Source of the DNA: Demequina aurantiaca
Lineage (GTDB): Bacteria; Actinomycetota; Actinomycetes; Actinomycetales; Demequinaceae
Assembly: GCF_000975135.1 (NCBI RefSeq)
Contig: NZ_BBRF01000002.1
Span: forward strand, 310,001 to 374,000
Direction of reading: 5' to 3'
DNA length: 64,000 bases
A program made the translations under genes and the position numbers. This document shows, piece by piece, positions 43,735 to 53,145 of this stretch; positions within the stretch are counted from its first letter, which is position 1; every line of letters starts with the position of its first letter. The notes under the pieces were generated by a model. That model made no database searches. It worked only from the letters and a program-made list of their open reading frames with translations, and was not told the DNA's origin.

Positions 43735-45078
43735 GTGAGCGAACCAGACGACGTCCCCATCAAGGAAATGGTGCGGCCGGTGAGCGCCGACGAAGAAGCC
43801 ATGGAGCCCGTCGAACTCATCGAGCAGTCGGGGGCCATCATGCGCACGGGCCGGCTCATGCTCGCCGCGGGAACCGCCAGCTACCGGGTGGCACAGGCGA
43901 TGCAGGCCGTCGCACAATCACTCGGCGTCGACGCTCACCACGCCCAAGTGTCGCTGACTGACATCACCGCGACCTCGCGACGCGGGCGGATCTTCCGCAC
44001 TGAACTCGTGACCAATAGTGTGTTCTCGGTCAACACCGACAGAATCGTCGCACTCGACCGGATGCGGCGCACTATGCCGGAACACACCACAGCCGCGGAA
44101 GTCCACAAGACTCTCGACAATATCGAGGCCCGAGGTGCGCGCTACCCGGTGATAGCGAACGCGGCGTTCGCCGGTGCGGCGTGCGGCGGGTTTGCACTCC
44201 TGAACCATGCGAGGCTACTCGAGATCGTCGCGGTGTTTTTGGCTGCAGGGCTAGGTCAGTATGTGCGGCGCCTCCTCATGATGCGTCACTTCAATATCTT
44301 CGGAGTCACCATGGCGGCCGCTGCGGTGGCGACCGGCGTCTATATGTCCAGCATGGCCCTGCTCAATGTCACAGGAGTCCAGGTGAGCACCCACGCCGCG
44401 GGCTATATATCCGCGGTGCTCTTCCTTTTGCCTGGGTTCGCTCTCATCACTGGAGCTCTCGACATGGCAAAAATGGATATCACTGCCGGGATATCGCGCA
44501 TCGCCTTCGGAACCATGATCACGCTCGGCGCGACGGTGAGCGTGTGGGCGGTGTCGCTTTTCGGCACCCTGGAGATCAGCGAACGGCCCGAGGCGAACCT
44601 TCCTGTCGCAGCAGATATTGCACTGTGGGCGGGTGGCACCGCGGTTGGTGTGCTGGGCTTCGCGTTGATGTTCAATAGCGCCTGGCGGCTCGCGCTCTCC
44701 GCTGCCGCCATTGGTGCCATCGCCAATACCGGTCGTCTCTTTGCGATGGATCAGGGCGTCGCCATCCAGACCGCAACGGCGGCGGCGTGCGTGCTGGTGG
44801 GCGTGCTCGCCGCGTGGGCGGCCCGTGGCGGTCGCTTCCCCGTAATCACCTTGTCAGTGCCGGCCGTGCTCGTGATGGTGCCCGGGGTGACAGCCCATGA
44901 GGCGGTAGTGAGCCTCAACCGCGGTGACTATGGCACGGCCGTCGCCGGGGTGCTACTCGTGGTTCTGGTGGTGCTGTCCATCATGGTGGGGCTGGTTGTC
45001 GCTAAATTACTCACGGACCGAGAATGGGCCTTTACACAAACGGAGCAATCATGGCATCACATCGATACCGCGAAGTAG
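43735..45078 (+). CDS. Threonine/serine exporter family protein (ThrE-like)
   Basis: 447 residues. The N-terminal ~150-residue soluble part carries AGTASYRVAQAMQAVAQSLGV and the ThrE DUF1212 region; about ten hydrophobic helices follow, with the second ThrE half beginning near residue 310. Corynebacterium ThrE exports threonine and serine by proton motive force; substrate here is inferred by family. GTG 43735 is preferred by the leaderless rule; an in-frame ATG occurs at 43714. It overlaps the next gene by 28 bp. Confidence 0.87.
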   Translation: MSEPDDVPIKEMVRPVSADEEAMEPVELIEQSGAIMRTGRLMLAAGTASYRVAQAMQAVAQSLGVDAHHAQVSLTDITATSRRGRIFRTELVTNSVFSVNTDRIVALDRMRRTMPEHTTAAEVHKTLDNIEARGARYPVIANAAFAGAACGGFALLNHARLLEIVAVFLAAGLGQYVRRLLMMRHFNIFGVTMAAAAVATGVYMSSMALLNVTGVQVSTHAAGYISAVLFLLPGFALITGALDMAKMDITAGISRIAFGTMITLGATVSVWAVSLFGTLEISERPEANLPVAADIALWAGGTAVGVLGFALMFNSAWRLALSAAAIGAIANTGRLFAMDQGVAIQTATAAACVLVGVLAAWAARGGRFPVITLSVPAVLVMVPGVTAHEAVVSLNRGDYGTAVAGVLLVVLVVLSIMVGLVVAKLLTDREWAFTQTEQSWHHIDTAK

Positions 45079-45410
45079 ACCCCAGCCTTCCTGACGTGGG
45101 CAAGAGTGCGGGTGGGCCCAAGGAAATGACGCTCGACGACGCGAAGGCGATCATGGCGTCGACTGACGTGTTGGCACTTGGCCTGCTGCACGGATACCTG
45201 CGGTCATACGCGGCGACCGCAGGCGCGATCATGTTTGCCCCCGCCATTGCGGCGATCGCGCTGGTCCTAGGCTGGACCGGAGTCGCGATCATCTTCTTTG
45301 CATTGTTCGGCATGGCGGCCTGGGTCGTCATGGAAGCACGACGCCGCGCCCGCAAGTGGGAGTCCGTGGTGTCCACTCGTATTGCGCAGCTGACTGCTTC
45401 GCCAGGGTGA
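45051..45410 (+). CDS. Small two-helix membrane protein
   Basis: 119 residues. A hydrophilic N-terminus (MASHRYREVDPSLPDVGKS) leads to two adjoining hydrophobic helices (about 64-82 and 83-101) and a basic C-terminal tail (EARRRARKWESVV). GGAG lies 5 nt before the ATG. It starts inside the 3' end of the ThrE-like gene, so it is cotranscribed and perhaps translationally coupled. Family not recognised. Confidence 0.75.
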   Translation: MASHRYREVDPSLPDVGKSAGGPKEMTLDDAKAIMASTDVLALGLLHGYLRSYAATAGAIMFAPAIAAIALVLGWTGVAIIFFALFGMAAWVVMEARRRARKWESVVSTRIAQLTASPG

Positions 45411-45435
45411 CGCCAAGCCAGTCCTCGCCAGCCGC

Positions 45436-45487
45436 AGTGCAACGTGACGGTCGCTCAAACGCCCCTTGACGACCCTGAGGTTGCACT
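45436..45487. repeat. Imperfect inverted repeat between convergent genes
   Basis: AGTGCAAC (45436-45443) and GTTGCACT (45480-45487) with inner GTCG/CGAC pairing form an interrupted hairpin between the small membrane protein gene and parC. It could act as a weak bidirectional terminator. Confidence 0.4.
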
Positions 45488-45514
45488 ACGGAAGGAGGGG
45501 CGAGTGGTTGGACG

Positions 45515-47974
45515 CTAGCCGATCCCATGAACGGGCGCGCTGATCCGGGTGCCGGACCCGTCGCGTCGTCCAAACTCCTCGGGGAGGTCGATTGACTGAC
45601 CGGCGCCGGAACTTGCGCGGGCGGGGCCGGTCCCGACCCAGGCTGACATCAGTGCATCCTCTCCACGAACAAACCGATGCGCGCGCACCCCACCAGTCGC
45701 CCGTCCCTTGGAGGGGTACTCGGCGAACGGGGTGACCTTGGCGCTACCGGGGGTGGTCCCAGGAAGGGCGGTCGACGGGCCAGCGATCGTGACCACCACT
45801 GGCGCTGTGGGATCGTCACCCTGGGCAGCATCGGCTGCGACGACGCCAAAGTAGGTGACCTTGGCGCCCGCGCTCAACTTGATGCCAGCCACACCACCAC
45901 CGGCACGCCCCTGAGGGCGCACGAGCGAGGCGGCGAAGTGAAGAAGTTGGGCGTCATCGGTCACGAACACCAGCGAGTCGTCATCGGCAGCGAGTACAGC
46001 GCCGACCACCGCATCCCCATCCTTCAGCGAGATGACCTCCCACGCGTCCTTGTTGGGTGCGTCACCTGGGGCGACGCGCTTGACGACACCCTGAGCCGTA
46101 CCCAGCGTGAGTGGTCGCTCGCCGGTCAGCGGAACGATGGATAGCGGCTCCTCGCCGCGCTCCAATGTCACCAGTTCCGTGAGCGGCACGCCGCCGCCCA
46201 GCGAAGGCGGCTCGGACGATGGAGCGAGCGCTGGCACGTCGAGCAAAGACAGGCGGACGATGCGCCCTAGTGTCGTCACGACGCCCACGTCCGCGCGTGC
46301 CGAGGCGGGGATCATGGCCCTGATGACGTCGTGCGAACTTCTGCGTCCCTCGGTGGGGACAGGGGAGTCGTCGGCAGTGCGCGCCACGAGGCCCGTGACC
46401 GAGAGCAACGCAAAGCACGCGGTGTCCTCGATCTCCATCGGGATAGCGGCGCTGCGAGACGAGGTTCCCGTGCCGACGGCACCGAGTGACGCAGGTGCAC
46501 CAGCATCGGCCAGCAAGATGGTGCGGCGAGGCGTGCCGTACTCGGCAGCGGCGGCATCCATCTCGGTGCCGACGACGGATCGCAGGGTGGTGGGGGAGGA
46601 CAGGATCTCCTCGAGCTCGGCGATCTCCGCAAGCAGTTTGGCCTTCTCCTCTTCCAGTTCGAGCTTGGAGAACTTGGTCAGGCGGCGCAGCCGCAGTTCG
46701 AGGATGTACTCGGCCTGAATCTCCGACAAGTCAAAGGCCGTCATCAGGCGCGAGCGCGCCTCGGCCACCTCCTCCGAGGACCGAATGATCTGAATAACGT
46801 CGTCGATGTCAAGAATTGCGATCAACAGGCCGTCGACCAGGTGCAAGCGGTCGAGACGTGCCTGGAGGCGGTGCTTGGAGCGGCGTGTCACCACGTTGAT
46901 GCGGTGCCCCACCCACACGGCCAGCATCTCCTTAAGGCCCATGGTGCGCGGCTCGCCGTCAACGAGTGCCACGTTGTTGATGGAGAAGGACTCCTCAAGT
47001 GGGGTGTATCGGTACAGCTTCTCCAGCACGGCCTCGGGGTTGAAGCCATTCTTGATCTCGATCACCAGACGCAGGCCATGGTGGCGGTCGGTGAGGTCGG
47101 TCACGGCGCTGATGCCGTCCAGCTTCTTGTTGGAGACACCGTCCTTGATCTTCTCAATGACCTTCTCAGGGCCTACCAGGTATGGCAGCTCGGTGACGAC
47201 GATTCCCTGACGTTTAGGGGTGACCTTTTCGATCCGCGTCGTGGCACGAGTCTTGAACGCCCCCTTACCGGTCTCGTAGGCCTGACGTACGCCATCGAGG
47301 CCCACGATCTTGCCGCCGGAGGGAAGATCCGGACCGGGCACAAAGCGCATCAGCTCGTCGAGGTCGGCCTTGGGGTTGGAGAGGAGATGGCGCGCGGCAG
47401 CGATGACCTCGATGAGGTTGTGTGGCGCCATATTGGTCGCCATTCCCACGGCGATTCCCGATGCCCCGTTGACGAGCAGATTGGGAATGGCGGCAGGCAG
47501 CACTTCTGGCTGCTGCAGCTTGTTGTCGTAGTTGGGGACAAAGTCGACGACGTCCTCGCCAAGATCAGCGGTGAGCGCCATCGACGCCTTGGCCAGTCGT
47601 GCCTCGGTGTAACGAGCGGCCGCGGGGCCGTCGTCGAGCGAGCCGAAGTTTCCGTGGCCGTCCACCAGCGGCAAGCGCAAGGAGAAGTTCTGGGCCATGC
47701 GCACCAGTGCGTCGTAGATGGCTGAGTCGCCGTGAGGGTGAAGCTTCCCCATGACCTCGCCGACCACGCGGGCGGACTTCACATAGCTGCGCTCCGGGCG
47801 CAGACCCATGTCCTGCATCATGTAGACAATGCGCCGCTGTACGGGCTTGAGGCCATCTCGCGCATCGGGAAGAGCGCGCGAGTAAATCACCGAGTAGGCG
47901 TACTCCAGGAACGAAGCCTCCATCTCGGCACTGACATCTATATCGACGATCTGCGAGTCCGACACGTCGGTCAT
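45515..47974 (-). CDS. parC: DNA topoisomerase IV subunit A (ParC/ParX)
   Basis: 819 residues; cleavage subunit partner of parE. The active-site Tyr is Y122 (AARYTEARL). The quinolone region [15 protein letters not shown] has S84 and D88, the sensitive-type residues. The C-terminal beta-pinwheel has only a degenerate GyrA-box (QGRAGGG), consistent with a decatenating topoisomerase IV and not gyrase. The ATG at 47974 has GAGGAGTGAG directly upstream; longer frames to 48013 lack support. Confidence 0.9.
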   Translation of the reverse strand: MTDVSDSQIVDIDVSAEMEASFLEYAYSVIYSRALPDARDGLKPVQRRIVYMMQDMGLRPERSYVKSARVVGEVMGKLHPHGDSAIYDALVRMAQNFSLRLPLVDGHGNFGSLDDGPAAARYTEARLAKASMALTADLGEDVVDFVPNYDNKLQQPEVLPAAIPNLLVNGASGIAVGMATNMAPHNLIEVIAAARHLLSNPKADLDELMRFVPGPDLPSGGKIVGLDGVRQAYETGKGAFKTRATTRIEKVTPKRQGIVVTELPYLVGPEKVIEKIKDGVSNKKLDGISAVTDLTDRHHGLRLVIEIKNGFNPEAVLEKLYRYTPLEESFSINNVALVDGEPRTMGLKEMLAVWVGHRINVVTRRSKHRLQARLDRLHLVDGLLIAILDIDDVIQIIRSSEEVAEARSRLMTAFDLSEIQAEYILELRLRRLTKFSKLELEEEKAKLLAEIAELEEILSSPTTLRSVVGTEMDAAAAEYGTPRRTILLADAGAPASLGAVGTGTSSRSAAIPMEIEDTACFALLSVTGLVARTADDSPVPTEGRRSSHDVIRAMIPASARADVGVVTTLGRIVRLSLLDVPALAPSSEPPSLGGGVPLTELVTLERGEEPLSIVPLTGERPLTLGTAQGVVKRVAPGDAPNKDAWEVISLKDGDAVVGAVLAADDDSLVFVTDDAQLLHFAASLVRPQGRAGGGVAGIKLSAGAKVTYFGVVAADAAQGDDPTAPVVVTIAGPSTALPGTTPGSAKVTPFAEYPSKGRATGGVRAHRFVRGEDALMSAWVGTGPARASSGAGQSIDLPEEFGRRDGSGTRISAPVHGIG

Positions 47975-48116
47975 CTCACTCCTCAGGAACAGCGTGGGTC
48001 TAGTGAACTGCACGTATTGTCTCGCGACCGGGCAGGGTCATGGTGCAGCCACGCGGCGTGCGCCCGTCACAGCGGTGAAGTTCCCACGGCGAGTCGGAAG
48101 GTGGAACACTAGTGGC

Positions 48117-48683
48117 ATGTCTCAGACGCTTGACCAAGCAGTTGCCGTCGCCGGGTATTACCCGGCCCTCGCATCGTCCGTCCTCAAGGGCGCCATCGGT
48201 GCCGAATCCGTACGCGCGCACTTTGTGCACGCCGAGACGACGTTCGACGACCGCGAAGTGCGCCGCCACATGACGGTCCTGGTCATCACCGACACACGGC
48301 TACTTCGAGTACACATGGACGATGGCGCTGGGCACTCGGGCGAGGGCGCCCACGAGGCATCGGCGACCGTCGAGACGGCCTTCCTCACTCGAATCTCGAA
48401 CATGGCAATGACCCATGTGGTGCACCACCCGGAGAACTTTCGCGAGGGAGATGGTCCATCGGAACTCGTCCTCGCGGTGGGCTGGGGCATTCACTCACGT
48501 ATTGAGCTCGAGCCAGCAACATGTGGCGACGAGAACTGCGATGCCGATCACGGCTACACCGGCGGTATTACGGGTGACGACACGTTGGTGCGCGTCAGCG
48601 CAATCGCCGATGGTATCGACTCAGTTCACGCCCTTGAGAGGTTCGCCGCGACCCTTCAGCAGGCCATCGGGGCCCCTGCGTGA
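48117..48683 (+). CDS. DUF5998 protein
   Basis: 188 residues, soluble, opening MSQTLDQAVAVAGYYPALASSVLKGAIG and with REVRRHMTVLVITDTRLLRVHMDD in the middle; matches the actinobacterial DUF5998 family. A CGDENCDADHGYTGG stretch near residue 142 could bind metal. Function unknown. The start lies 6 nt after AACACT. Its stop overlaps the GTG of the phosphodiesterase gene (GTGA), indicating coupling. Confidence 0.8.
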   Translation: MSQTLDQAVAVAGYYPALASSVLKGAIGAESVRAHFVHAETTFDDREVRRHMTVLVITDTRLLRVHMDDGAGHSGEGAHEASATVETAFLTRISNMAMTHVVHHPENFREGDGPSELVLAVGWGIHSRIELEPATCGDENCDADHGYTGGITGDDTLVRVSAIADGIDSVHALERFAATLQQAIGAPA

Positions 48684-49849
48684 CGCTCGCCCAGCACCTC
48701 GGTGCTGCCGGGCTCAGCCTTCCCAATTACGGGCGCAAGGACCTGGGGGCGGTGCTCCCCGCGGCACTCGCGTCGGTGGGCGCCGGTCATGTCGTCAAGG
48801 GGCGCAACGCCGAATCCGACCGGCAACGGCTAGGTCTCCCTCGCGCTCGTCACGTCGTGGTGGTGTTACTCGACGGGCTGGGACACCTCCAGCTCGACGC
48901 GCGTCGCGGACACGCACCCTTTCTGCGGTCGATCGAGTCCGGCATCGTGACCGCCGGGTACCCAACCACGACCGCGGCCTCGTTGGCGATGTTCGGTACC
49001 GGGCAGCCTTCGGGTCGAACCGGGATGACGGGTTACACCGCGATGAATCCTGACACGGGCAAGGTCGCCAACCTCATCTCATGGGAGAACGCCGATGCGC
49101 CGGAAGAGTGGCAGCGACAGCCGTCCCTTCTCGAGCGGGCCGCGGCAGACGGTTTCACCATCACGACCCTTGGAAAGCGCCGCTTCGCCGGGTCAGGTCT
49201 GACGCAGGCCGTGTTGCGCGGCGGTCAGTTTGTGGGGGCCGAGAGTCTCGCGGAGCGAATTGACGTCGCACTGGGCGCCGCCCGCCAGTCCGGAGTGTCG
49301 TACTGCTACTGGGGAGAGATCGATGCCGCGGGGCACCGTTACGGCTGGGAGAGTGAGCAGTGGGTGGCGGCGCTCGAAGACGCCGACCGTGAGCTGCGCC
49401 GTTTAGCCTCTCAACTTCCGCGGGGGGCAGCCATGGTCGTCACGGCAGATCATGGCATGGTCGACGTCACGGACGCGCCTCGTTGGGATGCCGGCGAACA
49501 CGCGGGCCTGCTGGAGGGCGTCCGACTCACGGCGGGGGAGCCGCGCGCCTTACACCTTCACCTCAACGAGGGCGCGGACGCCGCAGGCGTGGTGGAGCGC
49601 TGGCGCAACATCTTGGGCAAACACGCCGCAGTCGTCACCAAGGAGGACGCCGATGCTGGGGGGCTCTTTGGGCCGATCCTGCCGGAGGTCTCGGGCCGCA
49701 TCGGCGACGTTGTCGTCGCCATGTCAGGACGGGCGACCGTGGTCGACTCCCGCACGCAGTCGGAGCGATCGATGGCGCTGATTGGTGTGCACGGCTCACT
49801 CACCCCCGAGGAACTGCAGGTTCCCCTACTCACTGCGTCCGGAGACTAG
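48680..49849 (+). CDS. Alkaline-phosphatase-superfamily phosphodiesterase
   Basis: 389 residues, nucleotide pyrophosphatase/phosphodiesterase type. Metal and nucleophile motifs: VVVLLDGLGHLQ (first Asp), YPTTTAASLAMFGTG with the Thr nucleophile, GEIDAAGHRYGWES, and VVTADHGMVDV. No signal peptide, so cytosolic or peripheral. It is translationally coupled to the DUF5998 gene and overlaps sepH tail-to-tail by 4 bp. Confidence 0.88.
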   Translation: MTLAQHLGAAGLSLPNYGRKDLGAVLPAALASVGAGHVVKGRNAESDRQRLGLPRARHVVVVLLDGLGHLQLDARRGHAPFLRSIESGIVTAGYPTTTAASLAMFGTGQPSGRTGMTGYTAMNPDTGKVANLISWENADAPEEWQRQPSLLERAAADGFTITTLGKRRFAGSGLTQAVLRGGQFVGAESLAERIDVALGAARQSGVSYCYWGEIDAAGHRYGWESEQWVAALEDADRELRRLASQLPRGAAMVVTADHGMVDVTDAPRWDAGEHAGLLEGVRLTAGEPRALHLHLNEGADAAGVVERWRNILGKHAAVVTKEDADAGGLFGPILPEVSGRIGDVVVAMSGRATVVDSRTQSERSMALIGVHGSLTPEELQVPLLTASGD

Positions 49850-50976
49850 TCGCGCGGCGGCTCTTCGTTCTTGGCGCCAAAGACGATCTCGTCCCAACTG
49901 GGAACTGACGCGCGACCCTTCTTAGAGGGACGCTTCTCGCCCGTCTCAGGGTTCACGTTGCGCTCGACTGCGGGCGTCTTGCCCACCTGAGCCGAAGCGT
50001 CATCGCGACGCGCGGATCCGGCCGGGTGCGGCATCGTCTGGCCGGCGGAACTGAATCCCACGTCGGCGCTACGAGCCTTGGCCGCCGGGCCAAAGCCCTC
50101 GAATCCGCCGTCTTCGTCGTACTCGTCCACGTCGTCCTCGTCGACACTCTCACGAGTGCCGCGCTTGCCCTGCAGGTCTTCGAGCAACGCCTCTGTGGGG
50201 TTGACCGTGAAATCGCGCTCGGCCTCACCCCCCGCGGCGGGGACAGGGGCGTCGTCGTCAAAGTCGTCGTTGTCGAGGTGGAAGCCGCCCTGAGTTTGAT
50301 CGGGCAACGCGGTCACCGCTGGAGGACGCGTCTCGTTGAGCGGTCCTGCCTCGGCCTCCTCGCCCCGAACGGCACTCAGGTGTCGCTTGGGGATGGGAAC
50401 GTCAAGGAGTTCGGTCTCGGTGAGCCAGCGGGCCTCGTCGTCCTCGGCGGTGACTGCCCGAGCACTGTGGTCAAAGGTCCACCGGGCGCGAACGCTACGT
50501 CCACCGGCGACGTAGTCTGCCGCAACTTGCCACGGCTCGTCGACCTCACGCCATGCGTCCCACACGATGCTCTCTGTGTCGACGCCTCGGGATGCCAGCC
50601 TGTCCGCGACGAGGTCGCCCAGGACAGGGGAGCCCACGTCGCGACCAATTCGCGTGCCGCGGGCGAGGTCCGCGATGTAGGAGCGTTCTGCGATGACCGG
50701 GACTTCGTACTTCTCGAACGAGCGCACGTCCTCTCCGGTGATCTCCGCGAGCTCGGCGGCGTTCAATCCCGCACGGATACGCTGTTGGATCTCCTTGGGA
50801 CTGAGTCCAGAGGATGCTGGGGCGGGCGCAGTGCTCACCGGGGTAGTTGCCCTCGCGTGCCGAATGGCGCGACGAAGTTCGTCCGAGATCGGCAACGTAT
50901 ACCGTTCCCCGGATTCGGAAGTAACGATGAGGTTTTCACCATCATCGGCTGGGCCCACCAAAGACAAGCGTGTCAT
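49846..50976 (-). CDS. sepH: Cell division protein SepH
   Basis: 376 residues. The N-terminal DUF3071 domain (~1-170) includes LSPKEIQQRIRAGLNAAELAEITG, the HTH-like segment that contacts FtsZ in Streptomyces and mycobacteria. A long acidic disordered linker follows, and the conserved C-terminal peptide SVPSWDEIVFG closes the protein. SepH stimulates FtsZ assembly during division. The ATG is 6 nt after CACGCT (50983-50988, minus strand). Confidence 0.92.
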   Translation of the reverse strand: MTRLSLVGPADDGENLIVTSESGERYTLPISDELRRAIRHARATTPVSTAPAPASSGLSPKEIQQRIRAGLNAAELAEITGEDVRSFEKYEVPVIAERSYIADLARGTRIGRDVGSPVLGDLVADRLASRGVDTESIVWDAWREVDEPWQVAADYVAGGRSVRARWTFDHSARAVTAEDDEARWLTETELLDVPIPKRHLSAVRGEEAEAGPLNETRPPAVTALPDQTQGGFHLDNDDFDDDAPVPAAGGEAERDFTVNPTEALLEDLQGKRGTRESVDEDDVDEYDEDGGFEGFGPAAKARSADVGFSSAGQTMPHPAGSARRDDASAQVGKTPAVERNVNPETGEKRPSKKGRASVPSWDEIVFGAKNEEPPRD

Positions 50977-51097
50977 GTGCCCAGCGTGCCACGCCTTGCG
51001 GCGTATCGCGCGTCACGCCACGCTGAAGCACCACCTGAGAACGGGCGGCTCTGTGCCCAATCCGCCCTCGCACGCTTGATGGGGCACCATGGGTGCC
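50977..51097. promoter_or_regulatory. Divergent promoter region sepH / suhB-like
   Basis: CACGCT (50983-50988, minus) serves sepH. CACCAT (51085-51090, plus) ends 7 nt before the ATG at 51098. Both are weak -10 matches with leaderless spacing. Nothing else is evident in this 121-bp gap. Confidence 0.35.
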
Positions 51098-51925
51098 ATG
51101 ACCGAGACCCCCGCCTACGACATTGATGTGCTCCTCGACATCGCTCGAACCCTGGCGCGTGAGACTGGTGAGCAGGTGGTTGCATCTCTGCGTGAAGCCA
51201 AGGTTTCTGCCACCAAGTCCAGCGCAGAGGATGTGGTGACCCAGAACGACCTCGCAGCCGAGCGCCACCTCAGATCCCGCATCGCTCAACTGCGCCCTCA
51301 TGATGGGATTCTGGGAGAGGAGGGGGAGGACGTCGTGGGCACCTCGGGTGTGACCTGGGTACTTGATCCGATCGATGGCACCGTGAACTACCTCTACGGA
51401 TTGCCGCACTACGGCGTGTCAGTCGCCGCAGTCGCTGGACCCCCACGAGCGAGCGAGTGGACCGCGCTGGTGGGAGCCGTGTACGACGGTTCTGGGGTGC
51501 TGTGGTCTGCGGGCCGCACGAAGGGAGCGACCCGGGACGACGTGCGTTTGGCGCGCACCACGGGACCGGATGTGGCGGGAACGCTACTCGCGACGGGGTT
51601 TCAGTACGTGGCAGAGCGTCGCGTACGGCAAGGGGAGATCGCGACCCGGATGCTGGCCCAGGTGCGAGACATCCGTCGCCTCGGCGCGGCATCGGTGGAT
51701 TTGTGCCTCGCGGCTGCCGGTCACGTCGACGCCTATTACGAGCATGGACTCAACGCATGGGATTTTGCTGCCGGCGCGTTGATTGCGACTGAGGCGGGCC
51801 TGACGGTGGCGGGAATCGACGGCGGGCCCGCTGACGAGCGTCTAGTCATCGCGGCCGTACCTGGTGCGTGGGAGGCTCTCCGAGATGCTCTAATTGAGGC
51901 CGGCGCGGAGCACTCATGGTCGTGA
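51098..51925 (+). CDS. suhB: Inositol-1-monophosphatase family protein (SuhB-like)
   Basis: 275 residues, Mg-dependent phosphatase fold. Motifs: GEEGED (first metal Glu), WVLDPIDGTVNYLYGLPHYGVSVA, and the C-terminal AWDFAAGALIATEAG. It dephosphorylates inositol 1-phosphate or a related sugar phosphate. A suhB-like gene lies in the matching mycobacterial neighbourhood beside sigA, DUF4193 and dut. Start 51098 is preferred; 51089 adds three residues. Confidence 0.92.
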   Translation: MTETPAYDIDVLLDIARTLARETGEQVVASLREAKVSATKSSAEDVVTQNDLAAERHLRSRIAQLRPHDGILGEEGEDVVGTSGVTWVLDPIDGTVNYLYGLPHYGVSVAAVAGPPRASEWTALVGAVYDGSGVLWSAGRTKGATRDDVRLARTTGPDVAGTLLATGFQYVAERRVRQGEIATRMLAQVRDIRRLGAASVDLCLAAAGHVDAYYEHGLNAWDFAAGALIATEAGLTVAGIDGGPADERLVIAAVPGAWEALRDALIEAGAEHSWS

Positions 51926-52046
51926 TAGCGCGCGTCGAGTCGCATTCCGCCGATTTTTCAGGCACAATGCGTGCGCCTGGGGAACAAATTTAACCGCAGG
52001 CGCATTGAGTACTCACCAGTACTTTTCGTGAAGGGAAGACCGCCGA

Positions 52047-52346
52047 ATGGCAACGGACTATGACGCACCACGTAAGACGGACGACGAGATCTCCGCAGAC
52101 TCGATCGAGGAGTTGAAGGCACGCCGTGCCGACAAGTCCTCCGGAGTGGTGGATGAAGACGAGGCGGAGGCCGCCGAGGGTTTCGAACTCCCCGGTGCTG
52201 ACCTGTCAGGCGAGGAGTTGAGCGTTCGCGTTCTCCCGCCGCAGCAGGACGAATTTACTTGCATGTCTTGCTTCCTCGTTCACCACCGCAGTCAGCTTGC
52301 TGAGTTTAAGAACGACCAGCCCATCTGCTCGGAGTGCGCCGCCTAA
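52047..52346 (+). CDS. DUF4193 zinc-ribbon-like protein
   Basis: 99 residues. An acidic N-terminal half leads to C72-x2-C75 (FTCMSCFLVHH) and C94-x2-C97 (PICSECAA), forming a probable zinc ribbon. It is a near-universal actinobacterial protein (Rv2699c-like) of unknown function. Ribosome-binding site AAGGGAAG lies upstream. dut follows 11 bp downstream. Confidence 0.92.
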   Translation: MATDYDAPRKTDDEISADSIEELKARRADKSSGVVDEDEAEAAEGFELPGADLSGEELSVRVLPPQQDEFTCMSCFLVHHRSQLAEFKNDQPICSECAA

Positions 52347-52357
52347 GGGCGAACGTG

Positions 52358-52846
52358 ATGACGACGCTCGACGTGCTGATCAGCACGATATCTCCCGATG
52401 TGCCGTTGCCCGCGTACGCCCATCCAGGCGACGCGGGCGCGGACATTACGACCCGAATCGACGTGACACTCGCTCCGGGAGAGCGAGCGACGGTACCCAC
52501 CGGCATCAAGATTGCGCTCCCCGACGGGTACGTGGCACTGATTCACCCGCGATCAGGGCTAGCGGCCAAGCACGGCATCACCGTGGTCAATGCCCCGGGA
52601 ACTGTGGACGCCGCCTATCGAGGCGAGATCGCAGTCACGCTCCTCAACACCGATGCAACCACGTCGATGACCTTTGCTAAGGGTGATCGAATCGCACAGC
52701 TTGTGATCCAACGCGTCGAGCGCGCCGCATTCGTGGAGGTCGAACGCCTGCCAGGGACTCACCGCGGTGAGGGTGGATTCGGCTCAACGGGCGGCACCAC
52801 CGCTTCCCACCAGACCGACGCCGCCAGCGACGCGACTGCGTCCTAG
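52358..52846 (+). CDS. dut: dUTP diphosphatase
   Basis: 162 residues; hydrolyses dUTP to dUMP, keeping uracil out of DNA. All five trimeric dUTPase motifs are present: HPGDAGADI, PRSGLAAKHG, NAPGTVDAAYRGEI, DRIAQLVI and RGEGGFGSTG. A short Ala/Thr-rich tail follows. AAGGG lies 8 nt before the ATG at 52358; a GTG one codon upstream is also possible. Confidence 0.96.
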   Translation: MTTLDVLISTISPDVPLPAYAHPGDAGADITTRIDVTLAPGERATVPTGIKIALPDGYVALIHPRSGLAAKHGITVVNAPGTVDAAYRGEIAVTLLNTDATTSMTFAKGDRIAQLVIQRVERAAFVEVERLPGTHRGEGGFGSTGGTTASHQTDAASDATAS

Positions 52847-52854
52847 GCCCTGCC

Positions 52855-53145
52855 ATGACCCAGCCTCCCACCGCGCTTTCCCCCATTTCTGAGGCCCAAC
52901 CACGCACCTACGCGCGGGTTGCCGGCCGCATTGTGTGGGTTCAGGTCGAGCCCTCGGACGCCGCGCCCCAACTGACGGCGCGCATCGAGGACCAGTCCGG
53001 ACGCCTCGACGCAATCTTTCAGGGCCGCCGCGCCATCGCGGGCATCGAGCCCGGTCGTCGTGTGGTTCTCGAGGGCCGGATCTGCGAGGCGACTGCCGTT
53101 CCCCTCATGTACAACCCTCGCTACGAACTGGTGGCCAGCGCATGA
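52855..53145 (+). CDS. OB-fold nucleic-acid-binding-like protein
   Basis: 96 residues, a single OB-fold: TYARVAGRIVWVQVEP, LTARIEDQSGRLDAIFQGRRAI, GRRVVLEGRI. This resembles the tRNA-anticodon OB type and the mycobacterial gene between dut and DUF3159. It overlaps the DUF3159 start by 4 nt (ATGA). Ligand unknown. Confidence 0.85.
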   Translation: MTQPPTALSPISEAQPRTYARVAGRIVWVQVEPSDAAPQLTARIEDQSGRLDAIFQGRRAIAGIEPGRRVVLEGRICEATAVPLMYNPRYELVASA

